DNA of 64,000 nt, from the NCBI GenBank assembly GCA_905221385.1, contig CAJNCV010000001.1, positions 216,236-280,235 of the forward strand, given 5' to 3'. Source of the stretch: a bacterium (GTDB taxonomy: Bacteria > Bacillota > Bacilli > Lactobacillales > Streptococcaceae). How positions within the stretch are numbered: the stretch's first letter is position 1; each line of letters opens with the position of its first letter. Positions 37,080 to 47,914 of this stretch are shown in pieces. The position numbers and the translations under genes were made by a program. The notes under the pieces are model-generated. The model was not told where the DNA came from, searched no databases, and saw only the letters and a program-made list of their open reading frames with translations.

Positions 37080-37106
37080 GTTGAGATGTCTTGTCTCAAC
37101 CTTTTT
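37080..37106 (+). terminator. Intrinsic terminator after rluD
   Basis: GTTGAGA, loop TGTCTTG, TCTCAAC, CTTTTT. Confidence 0.9.
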
Positions 37107-37141
37107 CATTTCAAGTCTTTTCTATTTTAAAGCATTCATGT

Positions 37142-37147
37142 TATAAT
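37142..37147 (+). promoter_or_regulatory. -10 box of the proBAC operon
   Basis: TATAAT with TGT just before it; the -35 region is weak. It lies 30 bases before ATG 37177. Confidence 0.6.
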
Positions 37148-37176
37148 GGATAAATATGAAGAATCGGAGTGAGAAT

Positions 37177-38286
37177 ATGAAGTACAAACGAATCGTCTTT
37201 AAGGTAGGGACCTCCTCCTTAACAAACGAAGACGGGAGTTTATCAAGAAGTAAAGTAAAGGTAATTACCCAGCAATTGGCTATGTTGCATGAAGCTGGAC
37301 ATGAGTTGATTTTGGTTTCATCTGGGGCAGTTGCCGCTGGATTTGGAGCTTTGGGTTTTAAAAAACGTCCAACCAAGATTGCAGATAAACAAGCTTCGGC
37401 TGCAGTTGGTCAGGGACTTTTGTTGGAGGAATATACAACCAACCTCCTCATGCGCCAAATCGTTTCTGCACAAATCTTGCTGACACAGGATGATTTTGTA
37501 GATAAACGTCGCTATAAGAATGCCCACCAGGCCTTGTCTGTATTGCTTCATCGTGGTGCGATTCCCATCATCAATGAAAATGACAGTGTCGTCATTGATG
37601 AGCTCAAGGTGGGTGATAATGACACTCTAAGTGCCCAGGTAGCGGCGATGGTTCAAGCGGATCTTTTGGTTCTCTTGACGGATGTGGACGGTCTCTATAC
37701 TGGAAATCCCAACTCAGATCCAAGAGCTAAACGTCTTGAGAAAATCCAGACTATCAATCGTGAGATTATTGATATGGCTGGTGGAGCCGGTTCTTCAAAC
37801 GGAACTGGTGGGATGCTGACAAAAATCAAGGCGGCTACGATTGCAACGGAGTCGGGTGTGCCAGTCTATATCTGCTCTTCCTTGAAATCAGATGCCTTGA
37901 TCGAGGCAGCGGAGGAGACCAAGGATGGTTCCTTCTTTGTTGCGCAAGAGAAGGGACTTCGTACCCAGAAACAATGGCTGGCCTTCTATGCTCAAAGTCA
38001 AGGAACGATTTGGGTAGATGGTGGAGCTGCAGAAGCACTTTCAAAAAACGGGAAAAGTCTCCTTTTATCGGGTGTGGTAGAAGTGGAAGGAAACTTCTCT
38101 TACCACGATATTGTAACAGTAGCAGATAAAGAAACAGGTCAATCTCTTGGAAAGGGACGTGTCCAATTTGGCGTCTCAGCTCTAGAAGATATGCTCCGTT
38201 CTCAAAAAGCTAAGGGAGTCTTGATTCACCGTGATGACTGGATTTCCATCACTCCTGAAATCCAGCTGCTCTTTACAGAATTTTAG
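37177..38286 (+). CDS. proB: Glutamate 5-kinase
   Basis: First step of proline synthesis: glutamate to glutamyl 5-phosphate. 369 residues from ATG 37177 ([14 protein letters not shown]); the in-frame ATG 37156 would put GGAGTGAG inside the gene. Amino-acid kinase domain with [20 protein letters not shown] and [11 protein letters not shown], and a C-terminal PUA domain (about 280-369). Heads proB-proA-proC, spaced 9 and 3 bases. Confidence 0.97.
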   Translation: MKYKRIVFKVGTSSLTNEDGSLSRSKVKVITQQLAMLHEAGHELILVSSGAVAAGFGALGFKKRPTKIADKQASAAVGQGLLLEEYTTNLLMRQIVSAQILLTQDDFVDKRRYKNAHQALSVLLHRGAIPIINENDSVVIDELKVGDNDTLSAQVAAMVQADLLVLLTDVDGLYTGNPNSDPRAKRLEKIQTINREIIDMAGGAGSSNGTGGMLTKIKAATIATESGVPVYICSSLKSDALIEAAEETKDGSFFVAQEKGLRTQKQWLAFYAQSQGTIWVDGGAAEALSKNGKSLLLSGVVEVEGNFSYHDIVTVADKETGQSLGKGRVQFGVSALEDMLRSQKAKGVLIHRDDWISITPEIQLLFTEF

Positions 38287-38295
38287 AGGTGAACG

Positions 38296-39558
38296 ATGGT
38301 AAGTACACAAGAACAATTTGAACAGGTACAGGCTGTTAAGAAATCAATCAATACTGCTAGTGAAGCAGTGAAAAACCAAGCCTTGCTAGCTATGGCTGAT
38401 CATTTATTGGCAGCTACTGAGGAGATTCTAGAGGCCAATGCCCTTGATATGGCAGCGGCCAAGGGGAAAATCTCAGATGTTATGCTAGACCGTCTTTATT
38501 TGGATGAAGGACGTATAGAAACGATGGCAAGAGGGATTCGTGAAGTGGTTGCTTTACCAGATCCAATCGGTGAAGTCCTAGAAACAAGTCAGCTTGAAAA
38601 TGGCTTGGTTATTACTAAGAAGCGTGTGGCCATGGGGGTTATTGGGATTATCTATGAAAGTCGTCCAAATGTGACGTCTGATGCGGCTGCCTTGGCTCTC
38701 AAGAGTGGAAATGCGGTCGTTCTTCGTAGTGGTAAGGACGCCTACCAAACAGCTCATGCTATTGTTACAGCCTTGAAGAAGGGCTTGGAGACAACTGCCA
38801 TTCATCCAGAGGTGATTCAACTAGTGGAAGATACCAGTCGTGAAAGTAGCTATGCTATGATGAAGGCCAAGGGTTATCTAGATCTTCTCATTCCTCGTGG
38901 AGGTGCTGGCTTGATCAATGCTGTGGTTGAAAATGCTATCGTACCTGTTATCGAGACAGGAACTGGTATTGTCCATGTCTATGTAGATAAGGATGCAGAT
39001 GAAGACAAGGCTCTGTCTATTATCAACAATGCGAAAACCAGTCGTCCTTCTGTCTGCAATGCCATGGAGGTCTTGCTGGTTCATGAAGACAAGGCAACAA
39101 GCTTCCTTCCTCGCTTGGAGCAAGTGCTGGTTGCAGATCGAAAAGAAGCTGGACTGGAACCAATTCAATTCCGTCTGGATAGCAAAGCAAGTCAGTTTGT
39201 TTCAGGTCGAGCAGCCGAGGCCCAAGACTTTGATACCGAGTTTTTAGACTATGTCCTAGCGGTTAAGGTTGTGAGTAGTTTAGAAGAAGCGGTTGCGCAT
39301 ATTGAAGCCCACAGCACCCATCATTCGGATGCGATTGTGACGGAAAATGCTGAAGCTGCAACTTACTTTACAGATCAAGTAGATTCAGCAGCGGTTTATG
39401 TCAATGCCTCAACGCGTTTCACTGACGGTGGGCAATTTGGTCTCGGGTGTGAGATGGGGATTTCTACTCAGAAACTGCATGCGCGTGGTCCAATGGGCTT
39501 GAAGGAATTAACCAGCTACAAGTATGTGGTTACTGGTGACGGACAGATAAGGGAGTAA
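38296..39558 (+). CDS. proA: Gamma-glutamyl phosphate reductase
   Basis: Second step of proline synthesis, NADPH-dependent. 420 residues of the aldehyde dehydrogenase superfamily. [25 protein letters not shown] (cofactor region), [15 protein letters not shown] with the catalytic Cys, and [20 protein letters not shown] near the C-terminus. In operon with proB and proC. Confidence 0.97.
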   Translation: MVSTQEQFEQVQAVKKSINTASEAVKNQALLAMADHLLAATEEILEANALDMAAAKGKISDVMLDRLYLDEGRIETMARGIREVVALPDPIGEVLETSQLENGLVITKKRVAMGVIGIIYESRPNVTSDAAALALKSGNAVVLRSGKDAYQTAHAIVTALKKGLETTAIHPEVIQLVEDTSRESSYAMMKAKGYLDLLIPRGGAGLINAVVENAIVPVIETGTGIVHVYVDKDADEDKALSIINNAKTSRPSVCNAMEVLLVHEDKATSFLPRLEQVLVADRKEAGLEPIQFRLDSKASQFVSGRAAEAQDFDTEFLDYVLAVKVVSSLEEAVAHIEAHSTHHSDAIVTENAEAATYFTDQVDSAAVYVNASTRFTDGGQFGLGCEMGISTQKLHARGPMGLKELTSYKYVVTGDGQIRE

Positions 39559-39561
39559 GAG

Positions 39562-40359
39562 ATGAAGATTGGATTTATCGGTTTGGGAAATATGGGAGCT
39601 AACTTGGCTAAGGCTGTGTTGCAGGCCAAGACGGGTGCTCAGATTCTCCTTGCCAATCGTAGTCAAGCAAAAGTAGATGCTTTCATTGCCAACTTTGGTG
39701 GTCAGGCTTCCAGCAATGACGAAATCTTCGCAGAAGCAGATGTGATTTTTCTAGGTGTTAAGCCTGCTCAGTTTTCTGAACTGCTTTCTCAATACCAGAC
39801 CTTCCTTGAAAAAAGAGAGAGTCTTCTTTTGATTTCGATGGCAGCTGGATTGACCTTGGAAAAACTGGCCAGACTTCTACCGAGTCACCACCGAATCATT
39901 CGCATCATGCCCAATACACCAGTGGCTATCGGCCAAGGAGTGATTAGTTACGCTTTATCAGAAAATTGTCGTGCTGAGGACAGTGAGCTCTTTTGTCAGC
40001 TGTTAGCCAAGGCAGGTCTCTTGGTTGAACTTGGGGATGGCTTAATCGATGCGGCGACAGGTCTCGCAGGTTGTGGACCAGCTTTTGTCTATCTCTTTAT
40101 CGAGGCTTTGGCAGATGCGGGTGTTCAGACAGGATTGCCCCGAGAAACGGCCTTGAAAATGGCAGCCCAAACAGTAGTAGGCGCTGGGCAAATGGTCCTT
40201 GAAAGTCAGCAACATCCTGGAGTATTGAAAGACCAAGTTTGCAGTCCAGGTGGTTCGACTATCGCTGGTGTAGCAAGTCTGGAAGAACATGCCTTTAGAG
40301 GCACAGTCATGAAGGCAGTTCATCAAGCCTACAAACGAACACAAGAATTAGGTAAATAA
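39562..40359 (+). CDS. proC: Pyrroline-5-carboxylate reductase
   Basis: Last step of proline synthesis. 265 residues. N-terminal Rossmann motif IGFIGLGNMGANLAKA; C-terminal dimer domain with TGLAGCGPAFVYLFIEALADAGVQTGLPRETA and the SPGGSTIAGVASLE signature. Three bases after proA, followed by a terminator. Confidence 0.97.
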   Translation: MKIGFIGLGNMGANLAKAVLQAKTGAQILLANRSQAKVDAFIANFGGQASSNDEIFAEADVIFLGVKPAQFSELLSQYQTFLEKRESLLLISMAAGLTLEKLARLLPSHHRIIRIMPNTPVAIGQGVISYALSENCRAEDSELFCQLLAKAGLLVELGDGLIDAATGLAGCGPAFVYLFIEALADAGVQTGLPRETALKMAAQTVVGAGQMVLESQQHPGVLKDQVCSPGGSTIAGVASLEEHAFRGTVMKAVHQAYKRTQELGK

Positions 40360-40383
40360 GAGGTGGCTTTGACTGCCTCTTTT
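40357..40383 (+). terminator. Intrinsic terminator after proC
   Basis: AAGAGG...GGC pairs with GCC...CCTCTT, then TT. It overlaps the proC stop codon. The stem is imperfect. Confidence 0.65.
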
Positions 40384-40473
40384 ATGGTGGTTGAAATGAG
40401 GAGACAAAAAGATTGTCACAAAAACCTATTTTTTTGATAGAATAGAAGGTAGAAAAAAAGAAATGAGTTAGAC

Positions 40474-41112
40474 ATGTCAAAAGGATTTTTAGTCTCTCTT
40501 GAGGGACCAGAGGGAGCAGGAAAGACCAGTGTTTTAGAGGCTCTGCTCCCAATTTTAGAGGAAAAAGGAGTAGAAGTGTTGACGACCCGTGAGCCAGGCG
40601 GGGTCTTGATTGGGGAGAAGATTCGGGAAGTGATTTTGGACCCAAGTCATACTCAGATGGATCCTAAAACGGAACTCCTTCTCTATATCGCCAGTCGCAG
40701 ACAGCATTTGGTGGAAAAAGTTCTGCCTGCACTCGAAGCTGGTAAGTTGGTCATTATGGACCGCTTCATTGATAGTTCCGTTGCTTATCAAGGATTTGGT
40801 CGTGACTTGGATATTGATGCCATTGATTGGCTCAATCACTTTGCGACAGATGGCCTCAAACCCGATTTGACACTTTATTTTGACATTGAGGTGGAAGAGG
40901 GGCTGGCTCGCATTGCTGCCAATAGTGATCGCGAGGTCAATCGTTTGGACTTGGAAGGTTTGGACTTGCACGAAAAAGTCCGTCAAGGTTACCTTTCTCT
41001 TCTGGAAAAAGAAGGAAATCGCATTGTCAAGATTGATGCCAGTCTTCCTTTGGAGCAAGTTGTGGATGCTACCAAGGCTGTCTTGTTTGATAGAATGGGA
41101 TTGACAAGATGA
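40474..41112 (+). CDS. tmk: Thymidylate kinase
   Basis: dTMP to dTDP. 212 residues. P-loop GPEGAGKTS (residues about 11-19), DR motif in [16 protein letters not shown] region REVNRLD. Ribosome site is poor (GAGTTAG). The stop overlaps holB by 4 bases; the pair is conserved in Firmicutes and supplies replication functions. Confidence 0.97.
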   Translation: MSKGFLVSLEGPEGAGKTSVLEALLPILEEKGVEVLTTREPGGVLIGEKIREVILDPSHTQMDPKTELLLYIASRRQHLVEKVLPALEAGKLVIMDRFIDSSVAYQGFGRDLDIDAIDWLNHFATDGLKPDLTLYFDIEVEEGLARIAANSDREVNRLDLEGLDLHEKVRQGYLSLLEKEGNRIVKIDASLPLEQVVDATKAVLFDRMGLTR

Positions 41113-41999
41113 AACAAGCAGAGCTTAAGGCTTGGCAGCCAGACCAGTTTGACCGTTTTGTCCGTATCTTAGAACAAGACCAGCTCAATCATGCCTATCT
41201 CTTTTCGGGTTTCTTTGGAAGCTTGGAAATGGCGCAGTTTTTGGCTAAGAGCCTCTTTTGTACGAATAAGGTAGGCGTTTTACCATGCGAGAATTGCCGA
41301 AACTGCAAGCTGATTGAACAGGAAGAATTTCCCGATGTTACCTTGATTAAGCCAGTTAATCAGGTCATCAAGACAGAACGGATTCGAGAATTAGTGGGTC
41401 AGTTTTCCCAAGCAGGGATTGAAAGTCAGCAGCAGGTTTTTATTATCGAGCAGGCGGAGAAAATGCATCCCAACGCAGCCAATTCTCTGCTCAAGGTCAT
41501 CGAAGAACCTCAGAGTGAAGTTTACATTTTCTTCTTGACCAGCGATGAGGAAAAGATGTTGCCAACTATCCGGAGTCGGACCCAGATTTTCCACTTTAAA
41601 AAGCAAGAAGAAAAGCTCGTCCATCAATTAGAGCAAGCAGGTCTAGTCAAGAAAAAAGCAACTCTCTTAGCCCAGTTTTGTCAATCACATGCTGAAGCAG
41701 AAAAACTGGCAAATCAGGCAAGTTTTTGGACCTTGGTGGATGAGAGTGAACGCTTGCTAACCTGGTTATTAGCTAAGAAAAAAGAAAGTTATCTGCAAGT
41801 TGCTAAATTAGCCAGCTTGTCAGATGACAAGGAAAAACAGGATCAGGTTTTGCGAATCCTCGAAGTGCTATGTGGACAGGACCTCTTGCAAGCAAGGATT
41901 CGGCAGATTCTGCAAGATTTGCTAGAAGCGAGAAAAATGTGGCAGGCCAATGTTAGCTTTCAAAATGCCATGGAATATCTAGTCTTGAAAGAAATATAA
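41109..41999 (+). CDS. holB: DNA polymerase III delta' subunit
   Basis: Clamp-loader subunit. 296 residues. AAA+-like fold with a zinc-binding [17 protein letters not shown] segment (about residues 59-76), a degenerate nucleotide site (GFFGSLEMA) as expected for delta', and the sensor-like SLLKVIEEP and TIRSRTQ. Overlaps tmk by 4 bases; yabA, a regulator of replication start, follows. Confidence 0.94.
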   Translation: MKQAELKAWQPDQFDRFVRILEQDQLNHAYLFSGFFGSLEMAQFLAKSLFCTNKVGVLPCENCRNCKLIEQEEFPDVTLIKPVNQVIKTERIRELVGQFSQAGIESQQQVFIIEQAEKMHPNAANSLLKVIEEPQSEVYIFFLTSDEEKMLPTIRSRTQIFHFKKQEEKLVHQLEQAGLVKKKATLLAQFCQSHAEAEKLANQASFWTLVDESERLLTWLLAKKKESYLQVAKLASLSDDKEKQDQVLRILEVLCGQDLLQARIRQILQDLLEARKMWQANVSFQNAMEYLVLKEI

Positions 42000-42038
42000 A
42001 CTTAAAAATGAACGATAAAGAAAGGAAAGGGCTGTTGT

Positions 42039-42356
42039 ATGGACAAAAAAGAATTATTTGACGCACTGGACGATTTTTCCCAACAGTTACTGGTGACCTT
42101 GGCCGATGTGGAAGCCATCAAGAAAAATCTCAAGAGCCTGGTAGAGGAAAATACAGCTCTTCGCTTGGAAAATAGTAAGTTGCGAGAACGCTTAGGCGAG
42201 GTGGAAGCAGATACTCCCGTTAAGGCCAAGCATGTTCGTGAAAGCGTCCGTCGGATCTATAAAGACGGTTTTCACGTATGTAATGATTTTTATGGACAAC
42301 GTCGAGAACAGGACGAGGAATGTATGTTCTGTGACGAGTTGTTATACAGGGAGTAG
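42039..42356 (+). CDS. yabA: Replication initiation control protein YabA
   Basis: Negative regulator of DnaA that bridges DnaA and the sliding clamp. 105 residues: N-terminal coiled coil (about 1-60) and a C-terminal zinc-binding part with HVCNDFYG and CMFC. GGAAAGGG ribosome site. The stop is 2 bases before rsmI. Confidence 0.94.
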   Translation: MDKKELFDALDDFSQQLLVTLADVEAIKKNLKSLVEENTALRLENSKLRERLGEVEADTPVKAKHVRESVRRIYKDGFHVCNDFYGQRREQDEECMFCDELLYRE

Positions 42357-42358
42357 GC

Positions 42359-43237
42359 ATGCAGATTCAAAAAAGTTTTAAGGGGCAATCTCCCTATGGC
42401 AAGCTTTACCTAGTGGCAACGCCGATTGGCAATCTAGACGATATAACCTTTCGTGCTATCCAGACCTTGAAAGAGGTGGACTGGATTGCTGCTGAGGACA
42501 CGCGCAATACAGGGCTTTTGCTCAAGCATTTTGATATTTCGACCAAGCAGATCAGTTTTCACGAGCATAATGCCAAGGAAAAAATTCCTGATTTGATTGG
42601 TTTCTTGAAAGCAGGGCAAAGTATTGCTCAGGTTTCTGATGCGGGTCTGCCTAGTATCTCGGACCCTGGGCATGATTTGGTTAAGGCAGCTATTGAGGAA
42701 GAAATCGCAGTTGTTACCGTTCCAGGTGCTTCTGCAGGGATTTCCGCCTTGATTGCCAGCGGTTTAGCACCACAGCCACATATCTTTTACGGTTTCTTAC
42801 CGAGAAAATCAGGCCAGCAAAAGCAATTTTTCGACTTGAAAAAAGATTATACAGAAACTCAGATTTTCTATGAATCGCCCCATCGTGTAGCAGATACGCT
42901 AGAAAATATGCTAGAAGTCTACGGTGACCGCTCGGTGGTCTTGGTCAGGGAATTGACTAAAATCTATGAAGAATACCAACGAGGAAAGATCTCTGAATTA
43001 CTGGAAAGCATCGCTGAAACGCCACTCAAGGGGGAATGCCTTCTCATAGTTGAAGGTGCCAGTCAGGATGTGGAGGAAAAGGACGAGGAGGACTTATTTT
43101 CAGAAATCCAATGTCGTATCCAGCAAGGTGTGAAAAAAAATCAAGCCATAAAGGAAGTTGCAAAACACTACCAGTGGAATAAAAGCCAGCTTTACGCTGC
43201 CTACCACGATTGGGAAGAAAATCAAGAAAATGACTAA
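42359..43237 (+). CDS. rsmI: 16S rRNA (cytidine 2'-O)-methyltransferase RsmI
   Basis: Tetrapyrrole-methylase-fold enzyme that methylates C1402 of 16S rRNA. 292 residues. LYLVATPIGNLDDITFRA, AAEDTRNTGLLLKHF, QVSDAGLPSISDPG, VPGASAGISALIASGL. Two bases after yabA, in the classic yabA-rsmI arrangement; a terminator follows. Confidence 0.96.
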   Translation: MQIQKSFKGQSPYGKLYLVATPIGNLDDITFRAIQTLKEVDWIAAEDTRNTGLLLKHFDISTKQISFHEHNAKEKIPDLIGFLKAGQSIAQVSDAGLPSISDPGHDLVKAAIEEEIAVVTVPGASAGISALIASGLAPQPHIFYGFLPRKSGQQKQFFDLKKDYTETQIFYESPHRVADTLENMLEVYGDRSVVLVRELTKIYEEYQRGKISELLESIAETPLKGECLLIVEGASQDVEEKDEEDLFSEIQCRIQQGVKKNQAIKEVAKHYQWNKSQLYAAYHDWEENQEND

Positions 43238-43239
43238 AC

Positions 43240-43267
43240 AGGGAAGTTTGCCTTCTTCCCTTTTTTT
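43240..43267 (+). terminator. Intrinsic terminator after rsmI
   Basis: AGGGAAG (43240-43246), loop TTTGCCTT, CTTCCCT, then six more T. Confidence 0.9.
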
Positions 43268-43370
43268 GTTATACTAGTAAAAGAAAAATTAGAAAGATTT
43301 GTGGGTGTCAAATAGTCTAGTAGCTTATTTTAATTTGGACTTAGTTTCCACCCAAAGAGGTATTAGTGTC

Positions 43371-44705
43371 GTGTCTCAATCTTATATCAATGTTATCGGA
43401 GCAGGTTTGGCAGGGTCTGAAGCTGCTTACCAAATCGCAGAACGTGGTATTCCAGTTAAACTCTATGAAATGCGTGGTGTCAAGTCAACACCTCAGCACA
43501 AAACAGACAATTTTGCGGAGTTAGTTTGTTCCAATTCCCTGCGTGGGGATGCTTTGACAAATGCTGTCGGGCTTCTTAAGGAAGAGATGCGTCGCTTGGG
43601 TTCGGTCATCTTGGAATCTGCTGAGGCTACACGTGTTCCAGCTGGTGGTGCCCTAGCGGTGGACCGCGACGGTTTCTCCCAAATGGTGACCGAAAAAGTA
43701 GCCAATCATCCCTTGATTGAGGTGATTCGTGATGAAATTACAGAATTACCGACTGATGTTATTACAGTTGTCGCTACTGGTCCTTTGACCAGTGATGCCC
43801 TAGCTGAAAAGATTCATGTTCTTAATGGCGGTGACGGTTTTTATTTCTACGACGCGGCAGCGCCGATTATTGATGTCAATACTATTGATATGAGTAAGGT
43901 CTACCTCAAGTCTCGTTATGACAAGGGAGAAGCAGCCTACCTCAACGCTCCAATGACCAAACAAGAATTTATGGATTTCCATGAAGCCTTGGTCAATGCG
44001 GAAGAAGCACCACTTAATTCTTTTGAAAAAGAAAAGTATTTTGAAGGTTGTATGCCTATCGAAGTCATGGCCAAGCGTGGCATTAAAACCATGCTTTATG
44101 GTCCGATGAAGCCAGTCGGTTTGGAGTATCCAGACGACTACACAGGACCTCGCGATGGGGAGTTCAAAACACCGTATGCTGTTGTCCAGCTTCGTCAGGA
44201 CAATGCGGCTGGTAGCCTCTACAATATCGTCGGTTTCCAAACCCACCTCAAATGGGGAGAACAAAAGCGTGTCTTCCAAATGATTCCAGGTCTTGAAAAT
44301 GCTGAGTTTGTCCGTTACGGGGTCATGCACCGCAATTCTTACATGGATTCACCAAATCTTCTTGAACAGACTTACCGTTCTAAGAAACAACCAAATCTCT
44401 TCTTTGCTGGTCAGATGACGGGTGTGGAAGGCTATGTTGAGTCAGCAGCGTCAGGCTTAGTTGCAGGTATTAATGCAGCTCGACTCTTCAAGGGTGAAAG
44501 TGAATCTATCTTCCCAGAGACCACAGCGATTGGAAGTCTGGCTCATTACATCACTCATGCAGATAGCAAACATTTCCAACCAATGAATGTCAATTTTGGG
44601 ATTATCAAGGAATTGGAAGGCGAGCGTATACGTGATAAGAAGGCTCGTTATGAAAAAATTGCAGAGCGTGCTCTTACCGACTTAGAGGAATTTTTAACGG
44701 TTTAA
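43371..44705 (+). CDS. trmFO: tRNA (uracil-5-)-methyltransferase TrmFO
   Basis: Folate/FAD-dependent enzyme that makes m5U54 in tRNA. 444 residues from GTG 43371 ([12 protein letters not shown]...), chosen because family proteins begin here and AAAGAGG lies upstream; the frame is open further left to 43299. FAD motif [11 protein letters not shown], catalytic-region [11 protein letters not shown], and C-terminal [26 protein letters not shown]. Own transcription unit after the rsmI terminator. Confidence 0.95.
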   Translation: MSQSYINVIGAGLAGSEAAYQIAERGIPVKLYEMRGVKSTPQHKTDNFAELVCSNSLRGDALTNAVGLLKEEMRRLGSVILESAEATRVPAGGALAVDRDGFSQMVTEKVANHPLIEVIRDEITELPTDVITVVATGPLTSDALAEKIHVLNGGDGFYFYDAAAPIIDVNTIDMSKVYLKSRYDKGEAAYLNAPMTKQEFMDFHEALVNAEEAPLNSFEKEKYFEGCMPIEVMAKRGIKTMLYGPMKPVGLEYPDDYTGPRDGEFKTPYAVVQLRQDNAAGSLYNIVGFQTHLKWGEQKRVFQMIPGLENAEFVRYGVMHRNSYMDSPNLLEQTYRSKKQPNLFFAGQMTGVEGYVESAASGLVAGINAARLFKGESESIFPETTAIGSLAHYITHADSKHFQPMNVNFGIIKELEGERIRDKKARYEKIAERALTDLEEFLTV

Positions 44706-44752
44706 TTTTTTTGAAAGAATTGCTCATGATACTATAAAAATCTTAGAAATTG

Positions 44753-44761
44753 TGATAAAAT
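44753..44761 (+). promoter_or_regulatory. Extended -10 promoter of pyrH
   Basis: TGA-TAAAAT (TAAAAT 44756-44761), 28 bases before ATG 44789; -35 not clear. Confidence 0.5.
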
Positions 44762-44788
44762 AGGTAGGATAAAAAAAGGAGAGTAAAA

Positions 44789-45526
44789 ATGGCTAATCCC
44801 AAGTATAAACGTATTTTAATCAAGTTATCAGGTGAAGCCCTTGCCGGTGAACGTGGCGTAGGGATTGATATCCAGACAGTTCAAACAATCGCAAAAGAGA
44901 TTCAAGAAGTTCATAGCTTAGGTATCGAAATTGCCCTTGTTATTGGTGGAGGAAATCTCTGGCGTGGTGAACCTGCTGCAGAAGCAGGAATGGACCGTGT
45001 TCAGGCAGATTACACTGGAATGCTTGGGACCGTGATGAATGCTCTTGTGATGGCAGATTCATTGCAACAAGTTGGCGTCGATACGCGTGTGCAAACAGCC
45101 ATTGCCATGCAACAAGTGGCAGAACCTTACGTACGTGGACGTGCCCTTCGTCACCTTGAAAAAGGCCGTATTGTTATCTTTGGTGCTGGTATTGGTTCAC
45201 CTTACTTCTCAACAGATACAACAGCAGCCCTTCGTGCAGCTGAAATCGAAGCGGATGCCATTCTGATGGCTAAAAACGGTGTTGATGGTGTTTACAATGC
45301 CGATCCTAAGAAAGACAAGACAGCCGTTAAGTTTGAAGAATTGACTCACCGTGATGTTATCAATAAAGGTCTTCGTATCATGGACTCAACTGCTTCAACC
45401 CTCTCTATGGACAACGACATTGACTTGGTTGTCTTCAACATGAACCAACCAGGCAATATCAAACGTGTCGTATTTGGTGAAAATATCGGAACAACAGTTT
45501 CAAACAATATCGAAGAAAAGGAATAA
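44789..45526 (+). CDS. pyrH: Uridylate kinase
   Basis: UMP to UDP. 245 residues of the amino-acid-kinase fold: [36 protein letters not shown], and [36 protein letters not shown] before ATG. frr follows 7 bases later, the standard pyrH-frr pair. Confidence 0.97.
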   Translation: MANPKYKRILIKLSGEALAGERGVGIDIQTVQTIAKEIQEVHSLGIEIALVIGGGNLWRGEPAAEAGMDRVQADYTGMLGTVMNALVMADSLQQVGVDTRVQTAIAMQQVAEPYVRGRALRHLEKGRIVIFGAGIGSPYFSTDTTAALRAAEIEADAILMAKNGVDGVYNADPKKDKTAVKFEELTHRDVINKGLRIMDSTASTLSMDNDIDLVVFNMNQPGNIKRVVFGENIGTTVSNNIEEKE

Positions 45527-45533
45527 GAAAATT

Positions 45534-46091
45534 ATGACTAACGCAATTGTAGAAAAAGCTAAAGAGAGAATGACCCAGTCTCACCAATCACTCGCTCGTG
45601 AATTTGGTGGTATCCGTGCCGGTCGTGCCAACGCAAGCTTGCTAGACCGTATCCACGTAGAATACTATGGAGTTGAGACTCCCCTTAACCAAATCGCTTC
45701 AATTACCATTCCAGAAGCGCGTGTCTTGTTGGTAACACCATTTGACAAGTCTTCATTGAAAGACATCGAACGTGCCTTGAATGCTTCTGATCTTGGTATC
45801 ACACCAGCTAACGATGGTTCTGTGATCCGATTGGTTATCCCAGCTCTTACAGAAGAAACTCGTCGTGATCTTGCCAAAGAAGTGAAGAAGGTCGGTGAAA
45901 ATGCTAAAGTGGCTGTCCGTAACATTCGCCGCGACGCTATGGACGAAGCTAAAAAGCAAGAAAAAGCAAAAGAAATCACTGAAGACGAATTGAAGACTCT
46001 TGAAAAAGACATTCAAAAAGTAACAGACGATGCTGTGAAACACATCGACGACATGACTGCCAATAAAGAAAAAGAAATCTTGGAAGTCTAA
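45534..46091 (+). CDS. frr: Ribosome recycling factor
   Basis: Splits post-termination ribosomes with EF-G. 185 residues from ATG 45534 ([13 protein letters not shown]), the family's exact length; the longer frame from 45465 would overlap pyrH. The [19 protein letters not shown] hallmark and the helical [13 protein letters not shown] end are visible. Ribosome site AAAAGGAATAAG. Confidence 0.97.
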   Translation: MTNAIVEKAKERMTQSHQSLAREFGGIRAGRANASLLDRIHVEYYGVETPLNQIASITIPEARVLLVTPFDKSSLKDIERALNASDLGITPANDGSVIRLVIPALTEETRRDLAKEVKKVGENAKVAVRNIRRDAMDEAKKQEKAKEITEDELKTLEKDIQKVTDDAVKHIDDMTANKEKEILEV

Positions 46092-46101
46092 AAATAAACA
46101 G

Positions 46102-46136
46102 AAAAACTCAGTTGGCATTGCTGGCTGAGTTTTATT
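46102..46136 (+). terminator. Intrinsic terminator after frr
   Basis: AAAACTCAG pairs with CTGAGTTTT, then ATT. The T-tract is short, so read-through into cvfB is likely. Confidence 0.5.
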
Positions 46137-46150
46137 CGAAAGAAGGAAAC

Positions 46151-47005
46151 ATGAATACAAATCTTGCAAGTTTTATCGTTGGACTCATCATCGATGAAAA
46201 TGACCGTTTTTACTTTGTGCAAAAGGATGGTCAGACCTATGCACTTGCCAAGGAAGAAGGCCAACATACAGTAGGGGATACGGTTAAAGGTTTTGCCTAT
46301 ACGGATATGAAGCAAAAACTCCGCTTGACAACTCAAGAAGTGACTGCCACTCAGGACCAATTTGGCTGGGGAACGGTAACAGAAGTTCGTAAGGACTTGG
46401 GTGTCTTTGTCGATATCGGTCTACCTGATAAGGAAATCGTTGTGTCACTCGATATCCTCCCTGAGCTCAAGGAACTCTGGCCTAAGAAAGGTGATAAACT
46501 CTACATCCGTCTTGAAGTAGACAAGAAAGACCGAATCTGGGGACTCTTGGCGTATCAGGAAGACTTCCAACGTCTGGCTCGTCCTGCCTACAACAACATG
46601 CAGAACCAAAACTGGCCAGCCATTGTTTACCGTCTCAAGCTGTCAGGGACCTTTGTCTATCTGCCAGAGAATAACATGCTTGGTTTCATTCACCCAAGTG
46701 AGCGCTACACAGAGCCACGTTTAGGCCAAGTGCTAGATGCGCGTGTTATCGGTTTCCGTGAAGTGGACCGTACCTTGAACCTATCCCTCAAACCACGTTC
46801 CTTTGAAATGTTGGAAAATGATGCCCAGATGATTTTGACCTACTTGGAAAGCAATGGCGGTTTCATGACCTTAAATGATAAGTCATCTCCTGAAGACATC
46901 AAGGCAACCTTTGGCATTTCTAAAGGTCAGTTCAAGAAAGCACTCGGTGGCTTGATGAAGGCTGGTAAAATCAAGCAAGACCAGTTTGGTACAGAGTTGA
47001 TTTAA
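46151..47005 (+). CDS. cvfB: S1-domain RNA-binding protein CvfB
   Basis: 284 residues from ATG 46151 (MNTNLASFIVGL), preceded by AAGAAGGAAAC; an earlier in-frame ATG 46112 overlaps the frr terminator. Tandem S1-like domains (about 1-60, 65-130, 140-210: GWGTVTEVRKDLGVFVDIGLPDKE, GFIHPSERYTEPRLGQVLDARVIGF) and a C-terminal winged helix (about 225-284). CvfB affects virulence-factor expression in staphylococci; here function is inferred from family. Confidence 0.92.
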   Translation: MNTNLASFIVGLIIDENDRFYFVQKDGQTYALAKEEGQHTVGDTVKGFAYTDMKQKLRLTTQEVTATQDQFGWGTVTEVRKDLGVFVDIGLPDKEIVVSLDILPELKELWPKKGDKLYIRLEVDKKDRIWGLLAYQEDFQRLARPAYNNMQNQNWPAIVYRLKLSGTFVYLPENNMLGFIHPSERYTEPRLGQVLDARVIGFREVDRTLNLSLKPRSFEMLENDAQMILTYLESNGGFMTLNDKSSPEDIKATFGISKGQFKKALGGLMKAGKIKQDQFGTELI

Positions 47006-47016
47006 ACCTTATAGAC

Positions 47017-47622
47017 ATGATAAAGAAACTTGAAGAAATGAGTTTAGAGGAACTCTGGCAACTTTTTCCTATTTTTCTAGTAGAGCACAAGTCAGAGTGG
47101 AAAGACTGGTATGAATCGGAAAAAACAAGTCTGAAAAAAATATTGGGTGCAAATATTATTAAAAGAATAGAACATATCGGTAGCACTGCTATCCCTAATA
47201 TTTGGGCAAAAAATATCGTTGATATTCTGCTAGAAGTAGGTAAAATAGAGGATTTAGCAAGAGTTAGGGATTTATTGGTGAAGAATGGGTGGCTAGTGAT
47301 GTCGGAGAGTCCTAACAGGATTTCGCTAAATAAAGGATATACAGAGCAGGGATTTGCTGAGAAAGTTTTTCATTTACATTTGCGAATGACAGGAGATCAT
47401 GATGAGATTTATTTTAGAGATTATCTCTGCCAGCATCCAGATATTTCCCAAGCGTATCAGGAATTAAAACTAAGTTTGTGGAAAAAATTTGAACACAATC
47501 GAGACGCCTATACAGATGCGAAAACAGATTTTATAAACCATTACGTTTCAGAGGCTAAGTCTAGTAATTTTCAAGAATCAGAAAAGTGTCATCAAAAAAC
47601 TCTTGATAGGAGAACGAATTGA
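47017..47622 (+). CDS. GrpB/UPF0157 family protein
   Basis: 201 residues. Nucleotidyltransferase-fold family: [27 protein letters not shown] matches the signature HIGSTxxPxxxAKxxxDIL. Some members are fused to dephospho-CoA kinase; the stand-alone activity is unknown. The N-terminal 30 and C-terminal 25 residues are lower in conservation. Coding is AT-rich compared with cvfB, which suggests later arrival. The stop overlaps the yozE start. Confidence 0.85.
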   Translation: MIKKLEEMSLEELWQLFPIFLVEHKSEWKDWYESEKTSLKKILGANIIKRIEHIGSTAIPNIWAKNIVDILLEVGKIEDLARVRDLLVKNGWLVMSESPNRISLNKGYTEQGFAEKVFHLHLRMTGDHDEIYFRDYLCQHPDISQAYQELKLSLWKKFEHNRDAYTDAKTDFINHYVSEAKSSNFQESEKCHQKTLDRRTN

Positions 47623-47834
47623 GAAAATCATTTTACACTTGGCTCATGACCGAGCGCAATCCTAAAAGTAATAGCCCAAAAGCAATTTTGGCAGATCTCG
47701 CTTTTGAGGAATCAGCCTTTCCAAAACATACGGATGATTTTGATGAGGTGAGTCGCTTTTTGGAGGAGCATGCCAGCTTCTCTTTTAACCTAGGAGATTT
47801 TGACGCCATCTGGCAAGAATACTTAGAACACTAG
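47619..47834 (+). CDS. YozE/UPF0346 family protein
   Basis: 71 residues starting at TTG 47619 (overlapping the grpB-like stop), with TAGGAGA upstream. YozE family: [53 protein letters not shown]. Small helical SAM-like fold, function unknown. Confidence 0.88.
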   Translation: MRKSFYTWLMTERNPKSNSPKAILADLAFEESAFPKHTDDFDEVSRFLEEHASFSFNLGDFDAIWQEYLEH

Positions 47835-47871
47835 AGACAATGAGATGAGGCTAGTATTTTATTGTTCTCTT

Positions 47872-47880
47872 TGCTATAAT
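47872..47880 (+). promoter_or_regulatory. Extended -10 promoter of phoH
   Basis: TGC-TATAAT (TATAAT 47875-47880), 34 bases before the TTG start of phoH. Confidence 0.65.
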
Positions 47881-47914
47881 AAAAAGAAATAAACGGATTA
47901 GAGAGGTTCTTTAT

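Noticed and set aside
43299..43370. 24-residue extension of TrmFO
   Set aside because: The family starts at the GTG 43371; the extension lacks conservation and a ribosome site.
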